From contig NZ_CP055930.1 of assembly GCF_013927005.1 (NCBI RefSeq), forward strand, positions 1,116,001 to 1,180,000: a DNA stretch of 64,000 bases. Direction: 5' to 3'. Position 1 is the stretch's first letter. Each line of letters begins with the position of its first letter. The notes beneath the pieces were generated by a model. The model searched no databases and was not told where the DNA came from. It was given only the letters and a program-made list of their open reading frames with translations. The position numbers and the translations under genes are program-made. This DNA comes from Enterobacter sp. RHBSTW-00175 (GTDB taxonomy: Bacteria; Pseudomonadota; Gammaproteobacteria; Enterobacterales; Enterobacteriaceae). Below, piece by piece: positions 18,395-31,001 of this stretch.

Positions 18395-18401
18395 TGATTA
18401 C

Positions 18402-18438
18402 CCGCCCTCTCCCACTGGGAGAGGGCGGGGGTGAGGGC
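18402..18438. repeat. CCCTCTCCC-type palindromic extragenic repeat (terminator-like)
   Basis: The stem CCGCCCTCTCCCA / TGGGAGAGGGCGG is followed by 'GGGGTGAGGG'. The same family recurs after bglA (21941), between gcvH and gcvP (29298) and after speA (54928). It lies between converging ygfZ and yqfA. Confidence 0.7.
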
Positions 18439-18467
18439 ATCAGACCGCAGGGTGCAAAAAACTACAC

Positions 18468-19148
<681 letters not shown>

Positions 19149-19286
19149 TTATTCATCGCCTGACTATGCTAACTGAGAATGATTCCAGTGAACACCTGTT
19201 AGCTAAAATAAAGTTAACTCTCAATTTTCCAATTTACAATCAGAGAGTTACAAAAACATTTCAGCTAACAAATGTGTTTATTTAAC

Positions 19287-19598
19287 TTAAACACATTTAA
19301 AATCAATCACATAAAACTGGGTCTGCCCTGGATAGATTTCGGCGATCACACTTCTCAGCGTACCCACCGTCATGTTTTCCTGCTCAGCATGTTTTTCCGT
19401 CAGCGTATCCAGCGTGACGGTCGATGTTCCCGTTACTTCGATGGTGCAAAAATAGCCGTCATCTTCATAGCGCCCAACGCGCAGGATATCGCCGGTTTTA
19501 AAATGGGATTCACTTTCATCACGGATGGTGATGGTTTTACGCCCGGCCAGAATGTCATCCTGAAAGCGCTGAAAAAAAGTGATGTCGTTTGGCTGCAT
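19287..19598 (-). CDS. yqfB: ASCH-domain N4-acetylcytidine amidohydrolase
   Basis: This 103-residue protein is the YqfB family; E. coli YqfB hydrolyses N4-acetylcytidine. The ASCH fold is visible from '[20 protein letters not shown]' at the N-terminus to 'FYVIDFKCV' at the end, with the Lys/Thr catalytic residues in '[13 protein letters not shown]'. The ATG at 19598 gives the E. coli length; a longer in-frame form would overlap the divergent regulator gene. Confidence 0.93.
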   Translation of the reverse strand: MQPNDITFFQRFQDDILAGRKTITIRDESESHFKTGDILRVGRYEDDGYFCTIEVTGTSTVTLDTLTEKHAEQENMTVGTLRSVIAEIYPGQTQFYVIDFKCV

Positions 19599-19650
19599 GT
19601 TATTATTCCCTGAAGATAAAGTCTGATGAGTGAGTGTAGCCACTGTGAGC

Positions 19651-20382
19651 ATGTTCTCCCATTCCGCCGTTGCCAGTCTCAACAATCTGGAGATGATGGT
19701 CTACAACTATGTCATTAAAAATCGTGACAAAGTGATGTACATGACCATCCGTGAACTGGCGGATGCGGCGGGAGTTTCGACCACCACCATTCTGCGCTTT
19801 TGTCGCAAGCTCAGCTGCGAAGGCTACTCCGAATTCCGCGTGCGCTTTAAACTCTATTTAGAGCAGAACGAACCCCAGCAGGTAAATTTCGGTGCCAGCG
19901 AAATCATTAGCTTCTTTAAAAGCGTTAATAATGAAGAGTTCGATGCGTTATTAGATGATGCCGTTGATATTATATTATCCTCTGAGCGAATTATATTTGT
20001 CGGCGCTGGCACATCAGGGTCGCTTGCAAAATATGGTGCGCGGTTTTTCTCGAATATCGGAAAATTCAGCAATCATATCGATGACCCTTATTTCCCGGTA
20101 ACCAACGATATGGCTAAAAATGCGCTGGCGATCGTGCTTTCCGTTTCGGGAGAAACAGAAGAGATCCTGCGCTTCGCCAGCCAGTTCAGCCTCCACCACT
20201 GCAAGGTCTTGTCGATTACCAGCCACGAGCACTCCCGGCTGGCAAAACTGGCGGACTTTAATCTCTCCTGGCATGTTCCGCAAACGCGTATTGCGGGCGT
20301 CTACGATATTACAACACAAATTCCCGTCATCTATATTCTGGAATCACTGGGGCGTAAACTGGCGAAGAAATTAACAGAATAA
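19651..20382 (+). CDS. MurR/RpiR-family transcriptional regulator, probable regulator of bglA
   Basis: This 243-residue regulator has an N-terminal RpiR helix-turn-helix ('[20 protein letters not shown]', about residues 38-57) and a C-terminal SIS sugar-phosphate-binding domain (about 100-235, with '[20 protein letters not shown]' and '[15 protein letters not shown]'). The gene lies 116 bases upstream of the phospho-beta-glucosidase bglA on the same strand, so a role in sensing a glucoside phosphate and controlling bglA is likely but inferred. The ATG at 19651 is preferred over an upstream GTG (19630) because the HTH domain then begins at the usual position. It is absent from this place in E. 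coli K-12. Confidence 0.85.
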   Translation: MFSHSAVASLNNLEMMVYNYVIKNRDKVMYMTIRELADAAGVSTTTILRFCRKLSCEGYSEFRVRFKLYLEQNEPQQVNFGASEIISFFKSVNNEEFDALLDDAVDIILSSERIIFVGAGTSGSLAKYGARFFSNIGKFSNHIDDPYFPVTNDMAKNALAIVLSVSGETEEILRFASQFSLHHCKVLSITSHEHSRLAKLADFNLSWHVPQTRIAGVYDITTQIPVIYILESLGRKLAKKLTE

Positions 20383-20405
20383 AACACCCTGTTTTTTCAA
20401 TGTGA

Positions 20406-21932
<1,527 letters not shown>

Positions 21933-21940
21933 TCCTTCGC

Positions 21941-21965
21941 CCTCTCCTCCCGCAGGAGAGGGCAA
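21941..21965 (+). terminator. C-rich hairpin after bglA
   Basis: GCCCTCTCCT / AGGAGAGGGC with a short loop lies 9 bases after the bglA stop. It belongs to the CCCTCTCC repeat family and may act as transcript end. Confidence 0.6.
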
Positions 21966-22057
21966 ACCGCTTATCTTCCAGACACTTCTTTACAGCTTTC
22001 GCGTTGCCAAAAAACCTGCGCCCTATAAGATAGGCCTCGTGAATATTTGAGGCGAAC

Positions 22058-22417
22058 ATGATCAAGCGACAACGCAAAGCAATCCTGCTTGTAGCCCTGG
22101 CCTGTCTGGTGGTGCTGATATGCACCGCCCAGCGGATGGCCGGGATGCACGCGCTTGTCATAAATGCCACCGCCTCAGCCCAGTCCGTTCAGCAGGGCCA
22201 GGAGAGCAGCGACGCGCCGGTGACGCCGTGTGAACTCAGCGCAAAATCGCTGATGGCGGTGCCGCCTGTGCTGTTTGAAAGCGCACTGTTCGCCGTTACC
22301 CTTCTGCTGGCGCTGCTGGCAGCTATTCCACCGCGCCGCGAGCGTCTGTGGCCTCCTCGTGTTATCTCCCCACCCCGATTGCGGGTGCATCTGCGATTAT
22401 GCGTCTTCCGTGAATGA
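22058..22417 (+). CDS. scsA: suppressor of copper sensitivity protein ScsA-like
   Basis: This 119-residue protein has an N-terminal membrane segment (about residues 8-27), a periplasmic loop with one Cys in 'TPCELSAKSLM', and a second hydrophobic segment (about 75-92), ending in an Arg/Pro-rich tail. Position as first gene before scsBCD identifies it as ScsA; in Salmonella it is linked to copper and peroxide tolerance, but its chemistry is unknown. The ribosome site is GAGG. The next gene starts 48 bases on. Confidence 0.8.
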   Translation: MIKRQRKAILLVALACLVVLICTAQRMAGMHALVINATASAQSVQQGQESSDAPVTPCELSAKSLMAVPPVLFESALFAVTLLLALLAAIPPRRERLWPPRVISPPRLRVHLRLCVFRE

Positions 22418-22465
22418 GCATTCGCCTGACACATCAGGTTAATTCATCATTTACGGAGAAAATTT

Positions 22466-24475
22466 ATGTTTACTGTATTCAGGCGACTGCTGGTCTGCCT
22501 GCTTTGGCTATGGCTACCCCTCAGCCAGGCCGCCGACACGGGCTGGCTGCGCGCCGCCGATAATCAGCACGCCAGCGTCAGGCTGCGTGCCCAAACTGAA
22601 AACAGCGGCGAAACCCGCCTGCTTCTGGACGTTGCCTTACAGAAAGGCTGGAAGACCTACTGGCGATCGCCGGGAGAAGGCGGGATTGCCCCAGCGATAA
22701 CCTGGCATCAACCGCTGGAGGCGCTCTGGCGCTGGCCAACGCCCGAGCGTTTCGACGTGGCGGGTATCACCACGCAGGGATATCACGGCGACGTCAGTTT
22801 CCCCATCACCCTGCGCGGCAACGTACCCGAACGCCTTAGCGGCGTGCTGACGCTGTCCACCTGTAGCAACGTCTGTATTCTGACCGACTACCCGTTCTCA
22901 CTGGATTTGACGGCCTCTACGGGCGGTGGCTTTGATTATGATTTCAACCGGGCGATGGGCACGCTGCCACTCAGCAGTGGATTGACGTCTGCGCTTAGCG
23001 CTCGCTACGCCTCCGGCAAGCTGACGGTGACCGCGCAACGCGACGCGGGCTGGCAGCAGCCATCGTTATTTATCGACAGCATGGACGATATCGATTTCGG
23101 CAAGCCGAGCTTCTCCGTGCGCGACGGCACGCTCACTGCCACCGTGCCGGTGTCCGATAGCTGGGGCGAGACGGCACCGAATCTCAGCGGCAAAACCCTG
23201 TCTCTGGTGCTGGCCGATAGCGGTCAGGCGCAGGAGTCCAGCCTGCCTGTCGGGCAAGGCGGCTCTGCGCCAGCCCCCGCCTTAGGCTGGATATTGCTGA
23301 TGGCGCTGGTGGGTGGGTTAATCCTCAACGTGATGCCCTGCGTACTGCCCGTGCTGGCGATGAAGCTGGGCACGCTGATGCAAACCGAACATCAGGCGCG
23401 CGGTCAGGTACGCTGGCAGTTTCTGGCTTCGGTATGCGGGATAGTCATTTCATTCCTCGCGCTGGCGCTGATGATGACGGTGTTACGCTTAGGCAACCAG
23501 GCGCTCGGCTGGGGCATCCAGTTCCAGAATCCGTGGTTTATCGCTGCGATGGCGCTGGTGATGGTGCTGTTCAGCGCCAGCCTGCTGGGGCTATTTGAGA
23601 TTCGGCTTACCTCTTCTGCCAGTACCTTCCTCGCCACGCGCGGCGGCAATGGACTGGCGGGCCATTTCTGGCAAGGCGCTTTTGCAACCCTGCTGGCGAC
23701 GCCGTGTACCGCGCCGTTTCTTGGTACCGCCGTGTCGGTAGCACTGGCGGCACCGCTCCCGCTGCTGTGGGGCATTTTCCTGGCGATGGGGATCGGGATG
23801 AGCCTGCCCTGGCTATTCGTCGTCGCCTGGCCGGGGCTGGCGCAACGGCTGCCGCGCCCCGGTCGCTGGATGAATGTCGTGCGGGTCATGCTTGGCCTGA
23901 TGATGCTCGGCTCGTCACTGTGGCTGCTGAGCCTGCTGGTCGCGCACATCGGCACCCTGCCTGTCATCACGCTGGGTGTGGTACTGATCCTCATTCTGCT
24001 GCTGGCGACGGCCTGGCGCTACCGCTGGCAAACGGCACTGCGCGCCGGAGCATTAACCATTGTGGTTGCAGGTGCTGTCGCGTTTGTGACCGGCTCCGGT
24101 GGAGAGAACCCCCGTCGCGACCGGGTGAACTGGCAGCCGCTTAGCGAACAGGCTATTGCCCGCGCGCTGGCGGAGAACAAGCGCGTCTTCGTCGACGTGA
24201 CCGCCGACTGGTGCGTGACCTGTAAAGCCAATAAATACAACGTGTTGCTTCGCGACGACGTACAGGATGCGCTTTCAGCACCGGATATCATCGCCCTGCG
24301 CGGAGACTGGAGCCGCCCCTCCGCCAGCATTAGCCAGTTCTTAACCACGCGCGGCAGCGCCGCCGTGCCGTTTAACCAGATTTACGGACCAGGACTGCCG
24401 CAGGGCCACGTGCTGCCTGCGCTATTGAGCCGCGAAGCGGTGTTAACCACCCTGTCCAATGCGAAAGGAAAATAA
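22466..24475 (+). CDS. scsB: ScsB, DsbD-like transmembrane thiol reductant transporter
   Basis: This 669-residue inner-membrane protein passes electrons from cytoplasmic thioredoxin to ScsC. The order is signal peptide (1-22), periplasmic N-domain with Cys pair in 'LSTCSNVCILTDYPF' (about residue 130), eight or so membrane segments (about 270-535) with Cys in 'NVMPCVLPVLAMK' and 'ATPCTAPFLGT', and a C-terminal periplasmic thioredoxin-like domain with 'ADWCVTCKANK' (about residue 573). It is much larger than CcdA and like DsbD in design, but the N-domain differs from nDsbD. It precedes scsC by one base. Confidence 0.92.
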   Translation: MFTVFRRLLVCLLWLWLPLSQAADTGWLRAADNQHASVRLRAQTENSGETRLLLDVALQKGWKTYWRSPGEGGIAPAITWHQPLEALWRWPTPERFDVAGITTQGYHGDVSFPITLRGNVPERLSGVLTLSTCSNVCILTDYPFSLDLTASTGGGFDYDFNRAMGTLPLSSGLTSALSARYASGKLTVTAQRDAGWQQPSLFIDSMDDIDFGKPSFSVRDGTLTATVPVSDSWGETAPNLSGKTLSLVLADSGQAQESSLPVGQGGSAPAPALGWILLMALVGGLILNVMPCVLPVLAMKLGTLMQTEHQARGQVRWQFLASVCGIVISFLALALMMTVLRLGNQALGWGIQFQNPWFIAAMALVMVLFSASLLGLFEIRLTSSASTFLATRGGNGLAGHFWQGAFATLLATPCTAPFLGTAVSVALAAPLPLLWGIFLAMGIGMSLPWLFVVAWPGLAQRLPRPGRWMNVVRVMLGLMMLGSSLWLLSLLVAHIGTLPVITLGVVLILILLLATAWRYRWQTALRAGALTIVVAGAVAFVTGSGGENPRRDRVNWQPLSEQAIARALAENKRVFVDVTADWCVTCKANKYNVLLRDDVQDALSAPDIIALRGDWSRPSASISQFLTTRGSAAVPFNQIYGPGLPQGHVLPALLSREAVLTTLSNAKGK

Positions 24476-24476
24476 C

Positions 24477-25079
24477 ATGAGAGCCATTGTTGCTTTACTG
24501 CTGCTGTCTTTATCAACGTTCAGCGTTGCTGCACCGTCTGAAAAATCGTCTGATGACCAGCTGGCAGAACTGCTGTTTAACGACCCCTACAGCCCGCGAA
24601 CCGGTGCCAAAGAGCCAAAGCTGACCATTGTCTCGTTCACCGACTACAACTGTCCTTACTGCAAGCAGTTCGACCCCATGCTGGAGAAAATCGTGCGCGA
24701 TAACCCCGACGTGCAGCTGATCATCAAGCTGCTGCCGTTCAAGGGACAAAGCTCGGTGAATGCCGCTAAAGCAGCACTCTCTACATGGCGTCAGCAGCCC
24801 GATATGTTCTGGCCGCTGCACCAGCGTTTGATGATGAAAAAGGGCTATCACGATGATGCCAGCATCGCAGCGGCACGGGTGAAAACCGGCACTGACAACA
24901 TCACGACGGATGAAAAAACCATGGACTCGCTGAAAATGAACCTGATTTTGTCGCAGGTGCTGAATATCCAGGGTACTCCGGCGACTATCATCGGCGATCA
25001 AATGGTTGCGGGTGCGATCCCCTATGACGATCTGGAGGAGCTGGTGAAAGCGCAGCTGGCATCCGCCCGTGGCAAGTAA
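24477..25079 (+). CDS. scsC: ScsC, periplasmic DsbA/DsbG-like thiol oxidoreductase
   Basis: This 200-residue protein has a signal peptide (cut after 'FSVAA') and a thioredoxin fold with active-site 'CPYC' (about residue 60) inside 'FTDYNCPYCKQFD' and a cis-Pro motif 'GTPATIIG' (about residue 167). In Salmonella and Proteus ScsC is reduced by ScsB, sequesters copper and acts on periplasmic proteins. The short ATG at 24477 gives the signal peptide; an in-frame start 18 bases upstream would overlap scsB. Confidence 0.93.
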   Translation: MRAIVALLLLSLSTFSVAAPSEKSSDDQLAELLFNDPYSPRTGAKEPKLTIVSFTDYNCPYCKQFDPMLEKIVRDNPDVQLIIKLLPFKGQSSVNAAKAALSTWRQQPDMFWPLHQRLMMKKGYHDDASIAAARVKTGTDNITTDEKTMDSLKMNLILSQVLNIQGTPATIIGDQMVAGAIPYDDLEELVKAQLASARGK

Positions 25080-25569
25080 ACTCACGCGCTTGCTGCGCGA
25101 GCTGGCGCTATGGCTGACGATTGGCGTTGTTGTGAGCATCGCGGTGGACTATTTCCGCCAGCCTGCGCTGCCGCAGAATTTCTCCGCGACGGCGCTGCAA
25201 ACCCTCGACGGTGAGCCCGTTGATCTTGCCGCCATGAGCAGGGATCGGCCGCTGCTGGTCTACATCTGGGCGACCTGGTGTGGCGTGTGTCGTTACACCA
25301 CCCCCTCGGTGGCGACGCTCGCCGCAGAGGGTGGCAACGTGATATCCGTTGCGTTGCGCTCTGGCGATAACGCCATGCTGGAAACGTGGCTTGCGAAGAA
25401 GAAGATGACGCTGCCGACGGTCAATGACGCCAGCGGAGAGCTGGCGCGTCAGTGGGACGTTCAGGTAACGCCGACGATGGTGGTCATTTCTCACGGTGAG
25501 GTGAAGTCGATCACCACCGGCTGGACCAGCAGTTGGGGCATGCGCCTGAGACTGTGGCTGGCATCGTAG
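25069..25569 (+). CDS. scsD: ScsD, membrane-anchored thioredoxin-like protein
   Basis: This 166-residue TlpA/ResA-like protein has an N-terminal anchor (about residues 12-28) and a periplasmic thioredoxin domain with 'WCGVC' (about residue 71) and a cis-Pro in 'QVTPTMVVI'. It starts with GTG at 25069, overlapping the scsC stop by 11 bases, so it is translationally coupled. It converges with ygfF with 3 bases between stops. Confidence 0.9.
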   Translation: MASKLTRLLRELALWLTIGVVVSIAVDYFRQPALPQNFSATALQTLDGEPVDLAAMSRDRPLLVYIWATWCGVCRYTTPSVATLAAEGGNVISVALRSGDNAMLETWLAKKKMTLPTVNDASGELARQWDVQVTPTMVVISHGEVKSITTGWTSSWGMRLRLWLAS

Positions 25570-25572
25570 GTT

Positions 25573-26316
25573 TTACTTTCCGCCAGCAAGTTCCAGGAAG
25601 CTGCCGGTCACATAGGACGCTTTGTCGCTCAGCAGCCAGGCAATGGCCTGAGCGACTTCTTCCGGCTGGCCGCCGCGCTGCATTGGCAGCATAGACTTGA
25701 CCCTATCCACACGCCCCGGCTCACCGCCCGAGGCGTGAATATCGGTGTAAATCAGCCCGGGACGCACGCAGTTGACGCGAATACCCTGCGCGGCCACCTC
25801 CAGTGCTAACCCGGTGGTCAGCGAATCTACCGCACCTTTGGAAGCAGCATAGTCTACATATTCGCCCGGCGCGCCTAAGCGTGACGCCGCCGAAGAGACA
25901 TTCACAATGGCCCCGCCCTGGCCACCATGCTTATGCGACATGCGTTTTACCGCTTCGCGACAACAGAGAAAATAGCCCGTCACATTCGTGGCCAGCACGC
26001 GGTTGATACGCTCGGCAGACAGGTTTTCGATAGTGGATTGCTCGAAAAGGATCCCGGCGTTGTTGACCAGCGCGGTCAGCGGCTCGCCTTCCCGGTCGAG
26101 GCTTTCGAACATCGCCAGCACCTGCGCTTCATCGCTGATATCCGCGCGCACGGCAAAGGCTTTACCGCCCATATCAACAATCGTCCTGATGACATCGGTT
26201 GCCGCCTTGATGTTGCGGTGATAGTTCACCGCAACGGTGTAGCCTTCGCCTGCCAGCTGTAGCGCGGTGGCTTTACCAATTCCGCGGCTGGCACCGGTCA
26301 CAAGTGCAATTCCCAT
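25573..26316 (-). CDS. ygfF: short-chain dehydrogenase/reductase YgfF
   Basis: This 247-residue SDR enzyme has the cofactor motif 'TGASRGIGKAT' (residues 7-17), 'NNAGIL', and the catalytic Ser/Tyr/Lys set with 'NVSSAAS' and 'YAASKGAV' (Tyr about residue 158). It matches YgfF, the E. coli neighbour of bglA and gcvP. Substrate unknown; a glucose/ribitol-dehydrogenase-like activity is only a family guess. Confidence 0.92.
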   Translation of the reverse strand: MGIALVTGASRGIGKATALQLAGEGYTVAVNYHRNIKAATDVIRTIVDMGGKAFAVRADISDEAQVLAMFESLDREGEPLTALVNNAGILFEQSTIENLSAERINRVLATNVTGYFLCCREAVKRMSHKHGGQGGAIVNVSSAASRLGAPGEYVDYAASKGAVDSLTTGLALEVAAQGIRVNCVRPGLIYTDIHASGGEPGRVDRVKSMLPMQRGGQPEEVAQAIAWLLSDKASYVTGSFLELAGGK

Positions 26317-26330
26317 TCTCTTCTCCCAAT

Positions 26331-26366
26331 AAAAAAGCCGGGTAGCGCTAACGCTTACCCGGCCTA
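26331..26366 (-). terminator. REP-like terminator of the gcvTHP operon
   Basis: Reading in the minus direction after gcvP, CCGGGTAAGCG / CGCTACCCGG forms a stem followed by six or more T residues. It is a REP unit that also fits an intrinsic terminator. Confidence 0.75.
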
Positions 26367-26385
26367 CGTTACTACACCACGACTG

Positions 26386-29259
26386 TTACTGGTATTCGCT
26401 CATCGGCACGCAGGAGCAGAACAGATTACGGTCACCGTAAACGTCATCAAGACGCTTCACGGTCGGCCAGTATTTGTTCGCCACGCCAGCCGGGAAGACG
26501 GCCAGCTCACGGGTGTAGCTGTGGTTCCACTCAGCCACCAGCTCGTGCTGGGTGTGTGGCGCGTGAACCAGTGGGTTGTCTTCCAGCGTCCATTCGCCGT
26601 CCAGCACGCGATCGATCTCCATGCGGATCGCCAGCATCGCATCAATAAAGCGGTCCAGCTCAGCTTTGCTCTCGGATTCCGTTGGCTCCACCATCAGCGT
26701 ACCCGCTACCGGGAACGACATGGTTGGGGCGTGGAATCCGTAGTCGATCAGACGTTTGGCGATGTCCAGTTCGCTGATGCCGCTTTGCTCTTTCAGCGGA
26801 CGAATATCCAGAATACATTCGTGTGCCACACGGCCATCGCGGCCAGTATAGAGCACCGGGAAGGCAGACTTCAGGCGAGTCGCAATGTAGTTGGCATTCA
26901 GAATAGCCACCTGGCTTGCCTGCTTCAGCCCTTCCGCACCCATCATGCGGATATACATCCAGCTGATAGGCAGGATAGAGGCGCTACCAAACGGTGCCGC
27001 AGATACCGCACCCTGACGGGTCAACATGCCTTCAATCTGCACAACGCTGTGGCCAGGAACAAACGGTGCCAGATGCGCTTTCACACCGATTGGCCCCATA
27101 CCCGGGCCGCCACCGCCGTGTGGAATGCAGAAGGTTTTGTGCAGGTTCAGGTGCGACACATCGGCGCCGATAAAGCCCGGAGAGGTAATGCCAACCTGGG
27201 CGTTCATGTTGGCACCATCGAGGTATACCTGGCCGCCAAACTGATGCACCACTTCGCACACTTCACGGATAGTCTCTTCGTACACGCCGTGGGTGGACGG
27301 GTAAGTCACCATGATGCAGGAGAGCTTATCGCCCGCCTGTTCTGCTTTTGCACGCAGGTCAGCCAGGTCGATGTTACCGTTCTTATCGCAAGCCACAACG
27401 ACCACTTCCATCCCTGCCATCTGTGCAGATGCCGGGTTAGTACCGTGAGCAGAGCTTGGGATCAGGCAGATATCGCGATGCCCTTCGTTGCGGCTTTCGT
27501 GATAGTGGCGGATCGCCAGCAGACCTGCATATTCACCCTGTGCGCCGGAGTTCGGCTGCATACAGAGTGCATCGTAACCGGTCAGTTTCACCAGCCAGTC
27601 AGAAAGCTGGTTGATCATCAGGTGATAGCCTTCTGCCTGCTCTGGCGGGCAGAACGGGTGCAGTTCAGAGAACTCAGGCCAGGTGATTGGGATCATCTCA
27701 GCCGCAGCGTTCAGCTTCATGGTGCAAGAGCCCAGCGGGATCATCGCCTGATTGAGCGCCAGATCTTTGCGTTCCAGAGAGTGCATATAACGCATCATCT
27801 CGGTTTCGCTGTGATAGCGATTGAACACCGGGTGCGCCAGGATGGCATCGTCACGCAGCATGGATGGCTGGATGGAACGGCTGTCATGGGCCACATCTTT
27901 ATCCAGTGAGTCAACATCCAGGCCGTGCGCGTCACCCAGCAGCACGTTAAACAGGTTCAGGATATCTTCACGCGCGGTGCTTTCATCCAGTGTAATACCC
28001 ACTGCGTTGTGAATATCGCTGCGCAGGTTAATTTCTGCTGCATCAGCGCGCGCGAGAACGGCCGCTTTGTCTGCCACTTCAACACACAGGGTGTCAAAGT
28101 AGTGAGCGTGGCGCAGCTTGAGGCCTTTTTGTTGCAGGCCGCAGGCCAGAATATCCGCCAGACGATGAATTCGGCTGGCAATACGCTTCAGGCCAGCCGG
28201 GCCGTGGAAGACGGCATACAGGCTGGCAATGTTTGCCAGCAAGACCTGCGAGGTACAAATGTTGGAGTTCGCTTTCTCGCGGCGGATGTGCTGCTCACGA
28301 GTCTGCATCGCCATACGCAGTGCGGTGTTACCAGCAGCATCTTTCGATACCCCGATAATACGGCCAGGCATAGAGCGTTTGAATTCATCTTTCGCGGCGA
28401 AGAATGCCGCGTGCGGGCCACCGTAGCCCATCGGTACGCCAAAGCGTTGTGCAGAGCCGAACACAATATCCGCGCCCTGTTTGCCCGGTGCTGTCAGCAA
28501 TACCAGCGCCATAAAGTCAGCGGCGACGCTCACTACCACTTTGCGGGTTTTTAACTCGGCAATTAGCGGGCTGTAGTCGTGAACTTCACCGGTAGTGCCT
28601 ACCTGTTGCAGCAGCACACCGAAGACGTCCTGGTGATCCAGCACTTTGTCTGCATCATCAACAATCACGTCAAAACCGAAGGTTTCCGCACGGGTGCGTA
28701 CCACGTCCAGTGTTTGCGGGTGAACGTCTGCCGCCACGAAGAAGCGGTTGGCATTTTTGAGCTTGCTGACACGTTTGGCCATCGCCATGGCTTCTGCCGC
28801 AGCGGTCGCTTCATCCAGCAGAGACGCGGAAGCGATATCCAGGCCAGTCAGATCCAGCGTGACCTGCTGGAAGTTCAGCAGCGCTTCCAGACGGCCCTGA
28901 GACACTTCAGGCTGATAAGGGGTGTAAGCGGTGTACCAGCCTGGGTTTTCCAGCATATTGCGCAGGATAACCGGCGGTAACTGCACGTTGGTATAGCCCA
29001 TGCCAATGTAAGACTTGTAGCGCTTGTTCAGGCCGGCAATGGCCTTCAGCTCCGCCAGTGCGGCGAATTCTGTGGTGGCTTCACCTACCTGCGGCGGTGT
29101 TGCAAGCTGGATGTCTTTTGGCACTATCTGGCCGATCAGTGCGTTTAATGAATCCGCGCCAACCGTGTTCAGCATCTCCTGCTGTTGCTGAGCATCCGGC
29201 CCAATGTGACGTTCAATAAAAGCGCCACGGTTTTCAAGCTGGCTTAAAGTCTGTGTCAT
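26386..29259 (-). CDS. gcvP: glycine dehydrogenase (decarboxylating), P-protein
   Basis: This 957-residue PLP enzyme decarboxylates glycine and transfers the aminomethyl group to lipoyl-GcvH. It is a tandem of two aminotransferase-like halves; the PLP lysine lies in '[18 protein letters not shown]' (about residue 708). Length and ends match E. coli GcvP. It is the last gene of gcvT-gcvH-gcvP, 127 bases after gcvH; that gap contains C-rich repeats. Confidence 0.98.
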   Translation of the reverse strand: MTQTLSQLENRGAFIERHIGPDAQQQQEMLNTVGADSLNALIGQIVPKDIQLATPPQVGEATTEFAALAELKAIAGLNKRYKSYIGMGYTNVQLPPVILRNMLENPGWYTAYTPYQPEVSQGRLEALLNFQQVTLDLTGLDIASASLLDEATAAAEAMAMAKRVSKLKNANRFFVAADVHPQTLDVVRTRAETFGFDVIVDDADKVLDHQDVFGVLLQQVGTTGEVHDYSPLIAELKTRKVVVSVAADFMALVLLTAPGKQGADIVFGSAQRFGVPMGYGGPHAAFFAAKDEFKRSMPGRIIGVSKDAAGNTALRMAMQTREQHIRREKANSNICTSQVLLANIASLYAVFHGPAGLKRIASRIHRLADILACGLQQKGLKLRHAHYFDTLCVEVADKAAVLARADAAEINLRSDIHNAVGITLDESTAREDILNLFNVLLGDAHGLDVDSLDKDVAHDSRSIQPSMLRDDAILAHPVFNRYHSETEMMRYMHSLERKDLALNQAMIPLGSCTMKLNAAAEMIPITWPEFSELHPFCPPEQAEGYHLMINQLSDWLVKLTGYDALCMQPNSGAQGEYAGLLAIRHYHESRNEGHRDICLIPSSAHGTNPASAQMAGMEVVVVACDKNGNIDLADLRAKAEQAGDKLSCIMVTYPSTHGVYEETIREVCEVVHQFGGQVYLDGANMNAQVGITSPGFIGADVSHLNLHKTFCIPHGGGGPGMGPIGVKAHLAPFVPGHSVVQIEGMLTRQGAVSAAPFGSASILPISWMYIRMMGAEGLKQASQVAILNANYIATRLKSAFPVLYTGRDGRVAHECILDIRPLKEQSGISELDIAKRLIDYGFHAPTMSFPVAGTLMVEPTESESKAELDRFIDAMLAIRMEIDRVLDGEWTLEDNPLVHAPHTQHELVAEWNHSYTRELAVFPAGVANKYWPTVKRLDDVYGDRNLFCSCVPMSEYQ

Positions 29260-29297
29260 GAGCGATGGTTCCTGAAACGTGCAGTGAATGTGTTTTC

Positions 29298-29384
29298 TCC
29301 CTCTCCCTGAGGGAGAGGGCTGGGGTGAGGGTGTCGTCTGTTCCCCCTCCCCCTACCCTCTCCCCAAAGGGGAGAGGGATAATG
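29298..29384. repeat. two C-rich palindromic repeats between gcvH and gcvP
   Basis: Two copies of the CCCTCTCCC family stand side by side: 'CCTCTCCCTGAGGGAGAGG' followed by 'GGGGTGAGGG', then 'CCCTCTCCCCAAAGGGGAGA'. They can form two hairpins in the gcv mRNA between the second and third genes and may set the relative level of the large P-protein. The function is inferred. Confidence 0.7.
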
Positions 29385-29386
29385 GC

Positions 29387-29776
29387 TTACTCGTCTTCTA
29401 ACAGGGCTTCGTACGCGGTCGCATCCAGCAGGGCGGCAACTTCCGCTTCGTCGCTGGCTTTAATTTTAAAGATCCAGCCGCCTTCATATGGTTCGCTGTT
29501 CACCAGCTCCGGGGAGTCGCTCAGTGCATCGTTCACGGCCACGATTTCGCCGCTGACGGGTGCATAGATGTCGGATGCCGCTTTAACAGATTCCGCAACC
29601 GCGCAATCGTCACCTGCGCCTACGGTCGCGCCCACTTCTGGCAGATCAACAAACACCATATCCCCCAGCAGCTCTTGCGCGTGCTCGGTGATCCCTACGG
29701 TGTAAGTGCCGTCCGCCTCTTTGCGCAGCCACTCGTGTTCTTTGCTGTATTTCAGTTCTGCTGGCACATTGCTCAT
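29387..29776 (-). CDS. gcvH: glycine cleavage system H-protein
   Basis: This 129-residue carrier shuttles the aminomethyl group on its lipoyl lysine, which lies in '[15 protein letters not shown]' (about residue 65). Family length is normal. It lies 23 bases after gcvT, in one operon. Confidence 0.98.
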   Translation of the reverse strand: MSNVPAELKYSKEHEWLRKEADGTYTVGITEHAQELLGDMVFVDLPEVGATVGAGDDCAVAESVKAASDIYAPVSGEIVAVNDALSDSPELVNSEPYEGGWIFKIKASDEAEVAALLDATAYEALLEDE

Positions 29777-29799
29777 TGAATTTCTCCTGATAAAAATGA

Positions 29800-30894
29800 T
29801 TAGGCGACCGGCTTACCGGCGCGAACAAAAATCGGTTTAGTCACATTGACCGGCATTTCGCGGTTGCGGATTTGCACCACCGCCGTTTCGCCAATTCCCG
29901 CCGGTACACGTGCCAGTGCAATACTGTAGCCCAGAGTCGGGGAGAAGGTACCGCTGGTGATAACGCCTTCGAGGTGATTGCCGTTAGCATCGGTGAAACG
30001 TACCGGCAGTTCGCCGCGCAGCACGCCTTTTTCGGTCATCACCAGGCCGACCAGCTGTTCGGTGCCTTGTTCACGCTGAATTTCCAGTGCTTCACGACCA
30101 ATGAATTCACGGTCTGCGGGCTCCCACGCAATGGTCCAGCCCATGTTGGCTGCCAGCGGAGACACACTCTCATCCATTTCCTGCCCGTAGAGGTTCATCC
30201 CGGCTTCCAGACGCAGCGTATCGCGCGCACCCAGACCCGCTGGCTTAACGCCCGCTTCTACCAGCGCACACCAGAAATCGGCGGCTTTCTCATTCGGCAT
30301 GGCAATTTCGTAGCCCGCTTCACCGGTATAGCCGGTGGTCGCGATAAACAGATCACCTGCCTGCACGCCGAAGAACGGCTTCATCCCTTCAGTCGCTTTA
30401 CGTTGCTCATCGCTAAACAGAGAAGCGGCTTTTGCCTGTGCGTTCGGTCCCTGTACGGCGATCAACGACAGATCGTCACGAACAGTGATATCTACAGAGA
30501 AAGGTTCAGCGTGTTGGGAAATCCAGGAGAGGTCTTTTTCGCGGGTGGCGGAGTTTACAACGAGGCGGAAGAAATCTTCAGTGAAGTAATAAACAATCAG
30601 GTCATCTATCACACCGCCGGAAGCATTGAGCATCCCGGTGTAGAGCGCTTTGCCTGGGGTCTTTAGTTTTGCGACGTCGTTTGCCAGCAGATAACGCAAA
30701 AACTCCCGGGTGCGGCTACCGCGCAGGTCGACAATGGTCATATGGGACACGTCGAACATGCCGGCATCGGTGCGCACCGCATGATGCTCATCAATCTGTG
30801 AGCCGTAGTGCAGCGGCATCATCCAGCCATGGAAGTCCACCATGCGCGCGCCGCATAACACGTGTTGATCGTACAAAGGAGTCTGTTGAGCCAT
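29800..30894 (-). CDS. gcvT: aminomethyltransferase, T-protein
   Basis: This 364-residue enzyme takes the methylene group from H-protein to tetrahydrofolate, releasing ammonia. It shows '[13 protein letters not shown]' near the N-terminus, the catalytic Asp in 'MFDVSHM' (about residue 49) and '[13 protein letters not shown]' (about residue 190). It is the first gene of gcvTHP; the 430-base upstream gap is its regulatory region. Confidence 0.98.
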   Translation of the reverse strand: MAQQTPLYDQHVLCGARMVDFHGWMMPLHYGSQIDEHHAVRTDAGMFDVSHMTIVDLRGSRTREFLRYLLANDVAKLKTPGKALYTGMLNASGGVIDDLIVYYFTEDFFRLVVNSATREKDLSWISQHAEPFSVDITVRDDLSLIAVQGPNAQAKAASLFSDEQRKATEGMKPFFGVQAGDLFIATTGYTGEAGYEIAMPNEKAADFWCALVEAGVKPAGLGARDTLRLEAGMNLYGQEMDESVSPLAANMGWTIAWEPADREFIGREALEIQREQGTEQLVGLVMTEKGVLRGELPVRFTDANGNHLEGVITSGTFSPTLGYSIALARVPAGIGETAVVQIRNREMPVNVTKPIFVRAGKPVA

Positions 30895-30985
30895 CTTTTC
30901 CTCGTTGAATAAGCAGGGCTATCTTGCGTTTCATGCGCCCAAAATCGCCACGAAACCTGGCGTCGACATCGCCTTACGGATGTCG

Positions 30986-31001
30986 ACGCAAACGTTCTCT
31001 T
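30986..31001. promoter_or_regulatory. PurR-operator-like site upstream of gcvT
   Basis: ACGCAAACGTTCTCTT resembles the PurR consensus ACGCAAACGTTTTCGT, with the central CAAACG core intact, 92 bases upstream of the gcvT ATG. E. coli gcvTHP is PurR-repressed, which supports it. The rest of 30895-31323 is AT-rich, compatible with Lrp and GcvA binding, but I see no single clear site and no riboswitch. Confidence 0.6.

Noticed and set aside
26521..27909. Long plus-strand open frame opposite gcvP
   Set aside because: Antisense shadow of gcvP; no start signals and no recognisable domains.
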